Below are positions 1 to 7,807 of a DNA stretch of 12,260 nt, in pieces (position 1 is the first letter of the stretch; each line of letters starts with the position of its first letter). The DNA lies in assembly GCA_035772785.1 (NCBI GenBank), contig JAOCPU010000123.1:1-12260 (forward strand), written 5' to 3'. Source of the DNA: Phlebiopsis flavidoalba. Lineage: Eukaryota; Basidiomycota; Agaricomycetes; Polyporales; Phanerochaetaceae. The notes under the pieces are model-generated. The model was given only the letters and a program-made list of their open reading frames with translations, was not told the DNA's origin and did no database searches. Position numbers and translations under genes: made by a program.

Positions 1-665
1 TCCGGGAGCGTCGAGAGTGGCGAGGGCATCGGGATGTGGGGCATGCGAGAATGCTGAGGTTCTGTGCTACGGTGAGCCTTGTTGGTGGTGCGTCGTAGGT
101 GCAGCGTAGCTGACTTACCACTACAGCCGTGCCTGCGACAACCCTCGCCACCTCAGATCGCGCGGATTCGAAAATGCGATCTTCGACGGCCCCATGGCGG
201 TTTTCGACACGCTCGGCGCGCAGGCGAAAAGAGACCCGGAGAGTGCTCACGCGTGTGCTAGACGGACGAACTGTTGCGTTTGCGAGAAGGCGGCGTGCGT
301 GCGTGGGCGACGAGAGCGTCGAGAGCGTCGAGGAGGCACTCTAGGTTGCACCAAACGACCGCCGAGCTCTGCGTGAAGGTGAGGCTCCGCTGGCGGGTGC
401 TACAAGTGGGCATGTCCATGTTGACCTCTTGCGACAGCGCGTTTTTGACGCCGCGATGAGCGACGACCTCCCGATCGCGCGCATTCAAAAATGCGGTTTT
501 TCGACGGTTTCATGGCGATTCTCGATACACTCGGCGCGCCGGCGAACTGAGACCCGGAGGACGTTCCGTAGTACTAGAAGGGTCGGACCGGGTCGCGTTT
601 GCGAGAAAGGGGGAGCGTGCGTGCGCAGGAGTATGCCGAGAGCGTCGAGAGTGTCGAGGAGGGAC
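1..665. repeat. Diverged tandem repeat, period about 318 bp
   Basis: Two full units and the start of a third can be seen. The anchor GAGCGTCGAGAG occurs at 6-17, 314-325 and 640-651. A second anchor, starting GATCGCGCG, is at 156 and 473, and GAGACCCGGAG is at 231 and 549. The best-matching core is about 156-241 against 473-559; the interval between cores is much more diverged. The core is open in more than one frame in both units, and short peptides such as WRFS..SARRR.ETRR are shared, but the frames are short and I see no start, stop or splice arrangement that makes a gene. I read this as an old non-coding duplication; a repeated exon is the less likely alternative. Confidence 0.75.
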
Positions 666-1024
666 GGGTTGGACCTATATAGACTGCGCAAGAAACACAG
701 GTGAATCCGGGACTCTCTAATCGCGAACCAAACGAACCTCACCTTCTGTTTCAAGAGTCATTGCTACGCCCTCACCGAGCAAGCAACTCGCGGCGGCGGC
801 GCCGTCTAGCACGCAACCAACCTGAAGGTCTCGCGCGGGTCAGAAGGCGTACAGTCGCTGCGACAGCTTACTGCGGTAACCATACTGCATCGTTCACAAA
901 GACAACACAATGTACTATTTCCGGATTCACCAGTACCAGTCAATGCACGTACGGACGCAGTCAGCGTCGATCAAGATTGCTTCGTGTAGACAGTCTTGTC
1001 GGACTCGGACATATACGACTAGCT
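666..1024. other. Gap: no gene seen; weak TATA-like site
   Basis: There is no supported gene. An eight-base palindrome CTATATAG lies at 675-682 just after the third repeat anchor and could serve as a TATA box for rightward transcription, but nothing downstream confirms it. A short GGC-rich run lies near 791-803. Confidence 0.3.
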
Positions 1025-1040
1025 GGTGAGCACGCTCACC
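1009..1040. promoter_or_regulatory. TATA-like site plus GGTGAGC palindrome
   Basis: An ACATATACG stretch at 1009-1017 is followed by a perfect inverted repeat with 7-bp arms, GGTGAGC at 1025-1031 and GCTCACC at 1034-1040, around a 2-base centre. An almost identical arrangement occurs at 4940-4967, where the TATA box is much clearer. It may be a binding site for a dimeric protein or a promoter element. There is no recognised gene immediately downstream here, so the role is inferred only from the repeat of the pattern. Confidence 0.3.
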
Positions 1041-1930
1041 CACCCATTAGCTACGCACAGTAAGCCACTCAATCGTCATGCTCACTCCGCCAGGTGCAGA
1101 ACGCGCAACGTAGACGTCTGCGCCTTGCGCTCGACGCGACGACCGAGCGTGCAGAGGACTATACGCTCGTGGCAGAAGGCGGGCGGGCCGTATTCTCTTA
1201 TCGAGCGGGGTGCGAATGCCGAACGGCGCGGCTCGACGCGTGGACAGGCCATGTGGATCGACCGACCGTGTGCGCGAGGATGGAGTGGCGAAGGCGTTGC
1301 GAGGGTCGACCCGAGCTTCGACGCGTCGGCTGTGCGCACCAGACCTCCACGGTGTTGCCTGCATCTCCCACTCCACATGCGGAGGACGAAGGCTACGAAG
1401 AATGTTGGTGTCGATTCCGCTGGGTAGTGCGCGCAACTCTGCGCGTTCGCAAGGCCGTGCCGTCGCGTTTCGTCCTGGCCCCCGAACTGTTCTCCAGCGA
1501 ACGCCGACGCAGGCAGCACTGCCGGTATCCGAGCCGGTCGTCCGCCCTCGCCAGTCGACGTCCGACGTTTTTGGGCACCCCCCTCTTGGCTCGTGTGTAT
1601 CTGGCGAGCGTTGGCGTTCGCAGGCTGGTGCGACGGCCGGTAACGTGGAGGGTGGGAGTGCGACAGCGGAGGGGTGGGGCGAAAACAAACGCATGCAAAG
1701 AGCCGTGGGCTGCGACTGCCCGCGACAACCAGGGACGACTCGATGCCGTGCCGTTCGCACAAGCCCACGAGGCAAATCAAGGGGGCAGACGTGAAACTGG
1801 CGTCGCAAGAATATCTGCCCGTTGCGTGCGCGCGGATGGTTCTCATTTTTTAGCGGGCGTAGTTTGCGACCCCTCGGCGCAAGTGCCTGGACGTAAGGGA
1901 TGATAGTCGGACCCATTTGCATAACCGGTT
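1041..1930. other. GC-rich block open in many frames; no gene supported
   Basis: Frames of 194 to 291 codons overlap one another on both strands here. The predicted proteins are very rich in Arg, Pro, Ser and Ala, lack any motif I recognise, and compete for the same DNA. Absence of TA-containing stops in GC-rich sequence explains them. I see no intron signals of the quality found after 5100. One of the frames could still be real, the longest being the minus-strand frame ending near 1047, but I cannot choose between them. Confidence 0.4.
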
Positions 1931-1956
1931 CGCACTGTGCGACGCAAATTCCATGT

Positions 1957-2189
1957 ACATCATGATACTGTTGTGTTTGAATATTATTTATTGCTATTTC
2001 TACTCAGTGGCCATAGTGTCAGACATAATGAGGGAATAAGAACAAACATACTCTGGGGTGTGGCAAATGTTCCAGTACTTCAAAGTGAAAAGTCTAGTTC
2101 TTGCTGAGTTTTCATATCATGGTCCTTGAATGAATTCCTCTCATTGCTAGGAATTCAGAAAGAAAAAAAAAAAAAAAACTAAACATCAT
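1957..2189 (+). mobile_element. Possible short retroposed element with poly(A)
   Basis: The base composition drops sharply to AT-rich after about 1920. The block ends with a perfect hairpin (TGAATTCCT at 2131-2139, AGGAATTCA at 2149-2157, 9-base loop), then an A-rich stretch including sixteen consecutive A at 2163-2178. The seven-base sequence ACATCAT lies at 1957-1963 and again at 2183-2189, just after the A tract, as a possible target-site duplication. No RNA polymerase III A or B box is evident, so it is not a classical tRNA-derived SINE. A chance A tract in AT-rich spacer DNA is a serious alternative, and a 7-base repeat is weak evidence. Confidence 0.25.
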
Positions 2190-2573
2190 CTACTAATCTT
2201 CCCGGCCATTGGTGAGCGAGCCGGGAGGTCTTTACATCAAATTTTCGAAGCCTCCGTGACCTCGTCGCCTCCCCTCGCAGCCGTCGCTTGCCCACATCAA
2301 CCCGATGGGCCCCCTTGGGCCCACCCAAGCCGCTGTCGCGGTGCTCTCGCCTCTCCCACACATCAAATGCTTCATCCGAAAGAGACTCAAAATGAGTCTC
2401 TCCGGTAGTGAAGCGTCGGATGAGTGTGTTGAGGAGATCGAGTGACCAAATCCCGCTCGTGCACAGTGCGCAAACGGGATGTCGGCCTCGGGCCAGCCCC
2501 GCAAGGCGACGCGGTATTTGCCCGTCACCTTGGGGGGGTGCCGTAAAATGATGTGGTAGTCCACATCATTTTT
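2179..2573 (-). pseudogene. Frameshifted C-terminal remnant of a GWPxxxIPF-type fungal protein
   Basis: On the minus strand the segment from about 2573 down to 2470 reads KYRVALRGWPEADIPFA in one frame. After that the sensible reading moves to another frame, IWSLDLLNTLIRRF then GETHFESLSDEAFDVWERR, and runs on through a basic tail to a stop at 2179-2181. The order 'GWP-x-x-x-IPF, short linker, Leu-rich helix, G-x-x-x-F' resembles a family of uncharacterised proteins that I recall as common in Agaricomycete genomes, often near the C-terminus of long multi-copy proteins. The frame change lies between about 2445 and 2475. The N-terminal part is absent: upstream (above 2573) the DNA becomes AT-rich. 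The fragment is therefore probably a dead or truncated copy. Several inverted repeats in it, for example the arms around 2545-2572, are part of this coding remnant. A splice event instead of a frameshift is possible but no GT-AG pair fits well. Confidence 0.55.
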
Positions 2574-2764
2574 GCGTTGCGTACCCCACTCGCCTCGGCT
2601 AAGAAAAAATTGTCATATTAGACTAGAACTAATACATAATTTTATGAGAATGTCCTGATCCTTGTCAGATCTATGCTTACCGAGTTTGCGATCTTGACCA
2701 GTGTCAAATATATTCTATACGCCGGGCGTTAAGGCACTCGCGGTAGCTTGAACCTGTCGGAGCG

Positions 2765-3025
2765 ATGCGCGCGCAATTAGTGATGCTCTCGACCAGGGCA
2801 GTAAATGATGCACGGGAACTCACTGGTAAAATACGACAGCCTCGCCGAACCTTCTGGGTAGGTGTCGGAGGTGCAGCTTGTGTAATGGGGGTAGTAGTGG
2901 CAATAACATCCTTTGTACTGCTGGTAGTGTCAATGGTAAATTCCTTGGATAGTTTCATCAAGTTTGAGTTAGAAGTATGCAAAGATACTTCAACCCGTTG
3001 TGAACCAAGATTCGAAGTGAAGTGA
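2765..3025 (+). CDS. Small hypothetical membrane-protein-like ORF
   Basis: This 86-codon frame begins at the first ATG after an in-frame TAG at about 2744. Residues 1-29 are basic and polar. Residues about 30-55 form one strongly hydrophobic segment rich in Val, Gly, Ala and Ile, with the core GVVVAITSFVLLVVSMV, long enough to span a membrane. The tail of about 30 residues is polar and has two Cys (in EVCKD and TRCEP). The composition is more protein-like than the surrounding frames. I do not recognise a family. The TAG just upstream could also be the end of an intron, in which case this is an internal or last exon. A 92-codon frame overlaps it on the minus strand (2704-2982) and is less convincing because its composition is simply the complement of the hydrophobic stretch. 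Confidence 0.3.
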   Translation: MRAQLVMLSTRAVNDARELTGKIRQPRRTFWVGVGGAACVMGVVVAITSFVLLVVSMVNSLDSFIKFELEVCKDTSTRCEPRFEVK

Positions 3026-4900
3026 GAGACTTAGAAGTTTGCAGCGCAGCGTGCTTTGCGCTCAGATTCAGGATCACATCGCGCAAAATTCACACCATTT
3101 ATATTACTAGCTCACGCTATCTCTCACGAGTCGCGACGGCCCGCCGCTACAGCTGTAGCCTGTCAGTGAAGTCATTCCAAGCCGGACTTTGCAGATTTCA
3201 TCAGGCGGCTCAAATGTCATTGCCTTGAGTCATGGTATCCACTCCTTCAAAGCCACGGCTGCCAAAAACGGCACGCTAGATCTAAAACTGGTGTCAGGAT
3301 GAGCTCGGAGCTGTGATTAGTGGCGGCCAAGCGAGGTCTGACGCCAGGTTGCACAGGTCCCACGCAACGGCACGCAGATCCGAGGACAACGACGGCTGTT
3401 TCCCAAGACTCCGCTATCTTCAATTGCTGCCGGTTCCTAAGCTTCCCAGCCAGGTACTTTGGTAGAGCCAAGCCTTACACCTCCGAGTCTCACGAGTCCC
3501 ACAACTTGAGAATTCACACTGAATCGCACACGCAGCGGGACCTCGTTCACAGAGCTCTCGGTCCAGTATCTGACACTGAGGGTATTCGCATTTGTACATT
3601 TGGTAGTAAATATCATCGAATACACATATCTGGCGCAGTCGTAGCCGGCATCCGAGCGGCGACGCAAACGGTGCTAGCAAGTAGCGATTGGTAGAGGTTA
3701 TCTGTATCAAAATTTCACGGCTCACCCGGATCATGAGTCATGGCGCCATGCAGAAGTCCAGAGCATGCTGCGCTGCTGTATGTCATCATTCAAGCAAGTA
3801 AATACGGCATTTTGTGAAGCCGTATAATGCGTCGTAGTCGAGACTGGATGAGTCATGATGCGCACGGCGGACCTAAGAAGGCCGCGATAAACCGCCGTCT
3901 GAGCACTGTCAGAGACGCGAGACGAGCCTCGCTCATTCTTTTGCGGTAGTCCTTGAAACGACTGGCAAATTTATACTCACACCACTTCCCTGTATGAGTG
4001 TGTTCACCAGACAAATGACGCGCCGGCTGCACCTGGCCAATCCGAACCAAGCCGTCAAAACCTGCTGTTAAATATCTAGTATCATAGTAGCTACCTAGAT
4101 AGGCCATTTAAGTGTGATATCGAAAGTGGAATAAAAAAAGAGCCCACCAACACTTCCAAAAAATGTCAACGGAGAAGGTTGACGCGAGTCAATGAGACAA
4201 GCGCAAGCTGGAGTGAGTAGCCTTACGTAAGATCATCACAACGCCACAAAGTGGTTGCATTTGCAAATTCATCTGTTTCGCTCTCGCTCTGCAGTCATTG
4301 CGAAATTGCGCAAGGGAATGTAGCCAGCAGAGAAAGACGCACGTCAACCTCGTATAATGCCACACAATGTACTTACTTGAATCATGGAGCTCGCAAATGA
4401 GTGCGACAGTCTCTGGCAAAGGTGCGGATTTACCATTGGCACTCAGCATCAACAAGACACTGGCAGCAGAGAAGGAGACCAGAGGGCGTGCGGCTTACAC
4501 ATTGGTGCTGTAGAGCCCAGTAGCACTCGTTCTCAATCCGAATACACCGATCCGCGCTGGAGACGGATTTTGTGAGTAATTGGAATTGCTCAGACACCCC
4601 GGATTGCACAGTTCTCCTCATTCTAGTCACCTTGCAACCCTCGCGTCCGGAAATACGACGTGGCTCGGCGAGCGGCGACAGAACTCCGACCAGGCGCCGG
4701 CTCGCGTGTGCCTTGGAAGATTGCAATCATTCCACCCCCGTTTCGACGAAGTTACGGAATCGCGAACTGAGACCCAACGGCGCTGTCCCCGTTGAGTTTT
4801 CGCTTGCGTTTCCGTAGCTCTCGTCTCGACGGCAGCGCTTGCAGATCGAACAGCCTCGGCACGAAAAAGACGGTGGAACTGGGAGCGGCGACAACCAAGT
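3026..4900. other. Gap of about 1.9 kb: no gene supported
   Basis: Open frames are short (60-124 codons) and occur on both strands without motifs. Two minus-strand stretches are slightly more protein-like: 3853-4107, a basic 84-codon frame containing DTRYLTAGFDGLVRIG, and the part of 4380-4600 containing SAPLPETVALICELHDS, directly followed by a GTAAGT donor read on the minus strand at about 4377. Neither can be extended into a convincing gene. A 12-base palindrome, CTACAGCTGTAG, lies near 3148-3159. Confidence 0.35.
3802..3825. repeat. Small inverted repeat
   Basis: ATACGGC at 3802-3808 and GCCGTAT at 3819-3825 form a perfect 7-bp stem with a 10-base loop. It has no visible link to a gene; chance occurrence is possible. 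Confidence 0.3.
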
Positions 4901-4939
4901 CAACCCGTCAATGCTTCGGAAATGCCTGCTGCGCCAGGG

Positions 4940-5050
4940 TATAAATGGGCAGGTGAGCACGGCTCACATCCTCCATCCCCTCTCCCTCATTCCCATATCC
5001 TCCTCTGCACTCTCCCTTCACTCACATCACTCCTTGCTCTCAAATTCTCT
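4940..5050 (+). promoter_or_regulatory. Core promoter: TATA box, palindrome and CT-rich start region
   Basis: TATAAAT at 4940-4946 is followed by a 6-bp inverted repeat (GTGAGC at 4953-4958, GCTCAC at 4962-4967) and then by about 80 bases that are almost purely pyrimidine with scattered CA steps (about 4970-5055). TATA followed by a CT-rich initiation zone is a classical layout for strongly expressed filamentous-fungal genes. It points rightward into the intron-dense locus whose first donor is at 5158. No ATG lies between the likely start and that donor, so the first exon would be an untranslated leader of roughly 100-190 nt. A second TATA-like CTTATAAG lies at 5126-5133. Confidence 0.5.
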
Positions 5051-5157
5051 CCCTCACACAACCACCCTACACGAAGATATTGGCTACCCACTGCCCACAC
5101 AAACCTCGCCATTGAACTGACCGGGCTTATAAGGGCCGGCCGAAACGATACAAACTT

Positions 5158-5451
5158 GTAAGTATCGTTTGAACGGCGTCGAATACCGTACTTACTTCTG
5201 ATACTAAGTTCTAGAAGCTGCTCCGATCCCGTTCAATGCAGCCCGTTCAAGTATTTGAAAATGTAAGTGATCGGATCATTATTCCGTTCTGGAAGCCTTA
5301 CTTACTAGTAAGCTCCGTTTGAACGGCGATGGCCACGTTGTTTTAATCTTTCTACTGACCTTCGTCACGGCCCGTTCAACGTTTGAATGCGTAAGTGACG
5401 AGATCATTGTCTCCGTTCAATGCTTTACTTACCCATCATTGTTTCGTACAG
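5158..5451 (+). repeat. Tandem exon-intron repeats with CCGTTCAA/TTGAACGG motifs
   Basis: Two related units follow each other. GTAAG(T/C) followed by GTTTGAACGGCG occurs at 5158 and again at 5308, offset 150. CCCGTTCAA, a short spacer, GTAAGTGA and GATCATT occur around 5241-5280 and again around 5371-5408, with donors at 5263 and 5391, offset 128. The eight-base motif CCGTTCAA or its complement TTGAACGG appears about six times in this stretch. The units span exon-intron boundaries, so the duplication copied splice sites together with exons. Confidence 0.6.
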
Positions 5452-6776
5452 AACTTTGCGAACGCCTTCAAGGCTCGTCTCGCGAAAATGGTCGGTGAGT
5501 AATCTTTCATTGCCTTTCAGTACCATCAATGCGCAAAACAAACTAATCACTACGAGAGCGCGTTCCGTTACTACGCAGATCTACTCGACTGCTCAGTGCT
5601 CGTAAGTAATTAATGATCAGGTTCGTGCGGTAACTAAAGTTAGCGGCCGGTTCTCGAGTTGTACGACCTGTGCCTTAGTCGCGGTTCAATTGGTACGGTG
5701 CCCTCTGTTCATCTGTGGTCTATGGTCAGTTTCAAACTATTCACTTGGGTTCTAATGTGACTTAGGGGACGTTGATAGGTTCCCATTATGGCCGCCAACT
5801 CGATGAGGCCATTTTGCTATACCACACGCCGCCGGAGCCCCCTTTGTCAGGTATGTAACATATCCGTGCTCGTTGGTGCCATTACTTATACTGACCTTGT
5901 CTTTGCGCATAGCTGTTGTGTAAGGCTGATCCGCTCGCTGAACGGCTGGGCGTGGTAGGATGCCGCTGTAAGTGTTTTTGCTTTTTGACCTCGTTATCAT
6001 CCCTGTTGATCTTGCCATCGCGTAGTCCAAAGTGTTTGTACCAGGTGTATTCACAGCCGCGACGTAGCGTAACGACCAAGTCCTGGTGGCCGCTTGCTGG
6101 ATGTCTGTATTGGTGAGTCACCACCAAACTTGTTGTTTTCCAGTGATGTCAACCAGTCTCTTCCAGGCTGTTTGTATGTCTCGACGCACTGCGCGTCACA
6201 CCCGGACGTTGCGCCTCAATCGCCTGGTCTGACGACACATGCTCGTTGGAGGGCTGCGCCGTGTCGCGTCGCGACGTTGCTAAGGCAGTGTACGTGCGTC
6301 GTCTTCGCCGCCACGCCTGGACTCCGTGTCGTGTCGTGTGTTGTGTGGCCGCTTGGTTAACGACTCGGGCCCTCGTCTCGCAAATCTCTGGGTTCAAAAA
6401 ATGTATTGCTTTAGTGTAATTACAGGGGGCAAGCGTAGTACTGTAGCACATAGTAAAGTCAGTCAGCGCGGTGAAGGCGGCGCAACTAGTCTTACCGCTA
6501 AGTCGATGACGCTACCGCGACGACTTCTGGCCAACTTCTAACGCGGTACTATTGGTCCGCGCCCTGCTTAACATCTCCCTGGGCGCTGTCGTGCGGACAA
6601 TGAGCCGCAGGCTGAGATCTTGCCCGAAGGCAATCCCCCTGGCAGAGAAAGTAAGTCAGAGACAAATATCTGGTGTATGAGAAATTTACTTACTGGTAAC
6701 GGATGGACTATTAGTCTTCCACCAATTACAATGCAAGCGACGGCCGTCGCCGTCTTTTGCTGCTGTAATGAATGCG

Positions 6777-7271
6777 GTAAGTCACTTTTCGGATGGTGAC
6801 ATCCGCTCGTCTCTGTGCTGATAGTTATGGTAGTGCGCCGTTACTGGCCAGTGGCCCGCTCAGTCTCGTGTCGAAGTACTCCGTTGTCGCCCACTAACTC
6901 AGGTTCGTCAGCAAGTCATTCACTTCAGCACGACAAAGAAGCTTACCTTGTGCGTATCACATCAGGTGTCGATGTCGGCGCTGAGACTGCGCAGATGGAA
7001 CGCGGCCGTGTTTATGTTGTGTTCAGACTTTCGAATCTGGCCCCGGTCGGCCTTGATTGCGCAGACCGAACGCGCCAGAGCCTTCAGGTATGCGAGGGCG
7101 CGCGGACACGTCGTTTCGAGTGGAACCTCGCGATTCGGTTTTGGATGCGTTTCCCATTCGTTCACGCGCCTTCGCTGGCGATAGTCTGAGCCACCAGCTC
7201 TTGAGCAGGTGGTGACACTCTGCCCGTCGCCGTCGTCGTCGTCGTCGTTGCGCTGCCGCAGTTTGATACCG
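6777..7271 (+). repeat. Duplicated unit A (about 495 bp)
   Basis: This unit begins with an intron (6777-6824) and aligns with the next 536 bp through many anchors. They include the intron end GTGCTGAT.TAG, GTCAGCAAG (6908 and 7393), TTCGAA followed by a stretch ending GCGCAGAC (7031 and 7559), CCTCGCG before a TCGG, and CCACCAG near the end (about 7191 and 7715). Visual identity is moderate, perhaps 60-65 percent with indels. The frame 6815-7189 is open for 124 codons in this unit, but indels interrupt the corresponding frame in unit B, which argues against coding selection. A shorter relative may precede it at about 6541-6776. Confidence 0.6.
7231..7248. repeat. CGT trinucleotide microsatellite
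   Basis: Six perfect CGT units lie at the end of repeat unit A. Similar but imperfect GTC-rich sequence is found at the matching place in unit B (about 7773-7790), so the tract probably grew from a shared seed. Confidence 0.8.
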
Positions 7272-7807
7272 GTGAGTCATTTCTTGAATGTCGACCTGTT
7301 CTCGTCTTCGTGCTGATTTAGTTGGTAGCGGTACTATCGGCCCCGTTCGTCTCGTTCTGGATAGTTGACCATGTACCACTGATCCAAATACGTCAGCAAG
7401 CCATCCGCCTCAGCAAAGGATGATACTTACTTTGGTAATATCACCTGGTGAGGTCTTGTTGTTTCTGCCGTAGACTCGTCGTTGACTCATCCCCGTTGGC
7501 AGGTGATGACACCGTCGTCAAGATGGCGTAGATCGAGCATAGGCGCGTCCGTGGTACATTCGAACTTTGCTTCGCCAATCTTGACGGCGCAGACAAATGC
7601 GGCGGTGTCTTGTAGTGCGCGGTAGCGTGGGCGGGTTCTTTCGAATGAAGACCTCGCGGCTCGGTCATGGGTACGTCGTGCATGTCTTCGTGAGCCCTCG
7701 CTAATGGCATCTTCCACCAGTGGTTGCGTGGGGCGCGGCGGTTTGTACTCCTGTGCGTGACTTGCGCTGGACGTCGTGGCCGTCGTCGTGCGCCGGCGGC
7801 AGAACGT
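7272..7807 (+). repeat. Duplicated unit B (about 536 bp)
   Basis: This is the second copy of the unit described at 6777-7271. It starts with the homologous intron 7272-7321 and is followed by a third related intron at 7808-7862 (shared CAT..TTTGAATG and TTGCTGAC/GTGCTGAT elements). It is longer than unit A mostly because of an apparent extra intron at 7448-7502. It also has a good donor at 7671 (GTACGT) where unit A has GATGCG. It contains no continuous reading frame. Confidence 0.6.
7448..7502 (+). other. 55-nt intron apparently absent from the paralogous unit
   Basis: The donor is GTGAGG, the branch region GTTGACTC, and the acceptor GGCAG. The boundaries carry a direct repeat, GGTGA at 7447-7451 and again at 7502-7506. 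The matching place in unit A, near 6963-6968, reads straight through as TCAGGTGTCG. The alignment around it is only moderate, so placement may shift by some bases. Confidence 0.4.

Noticed and set aside
1047..1922. Overlapping frames of 291, 254, 269 and 194 codons on both strands
   Set aside because: All lie in the same GC-rich block, are dominated by Arg, Pro, Ser and Ala, and exclude each other. No motif or splice context favours one of them.
2545..2572. Perfect 12-bp inverted repeat, considered as a transposon or Helitron 3' hairpin
   Set aside because: It lies inside the coding remnant on the minus strand, and no CTRR end or matching 5' end is placed correctly.
3853..4107. 84-codon minus-strand frame
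   Set aside because: Somewhat protein-like, but isolated, with no recognised motif and no splice or promoter support.
5495..5520. Intron of 26 nt (GTGAGT to TTTCAG)
   Set aside because: Too short for fungal spliceosomal splicing; if the donor is used, the acceptor is more likely near 5578.
6541..6763. Minus-strand exon pair around an intron at about 6647-6698
   Set aside because: Each part is open and protein-like (for example GIAFGQDLSLRLIVRTTAP), but the two open frames are not in phase across the intron, and the interval is equally an intron on plus.
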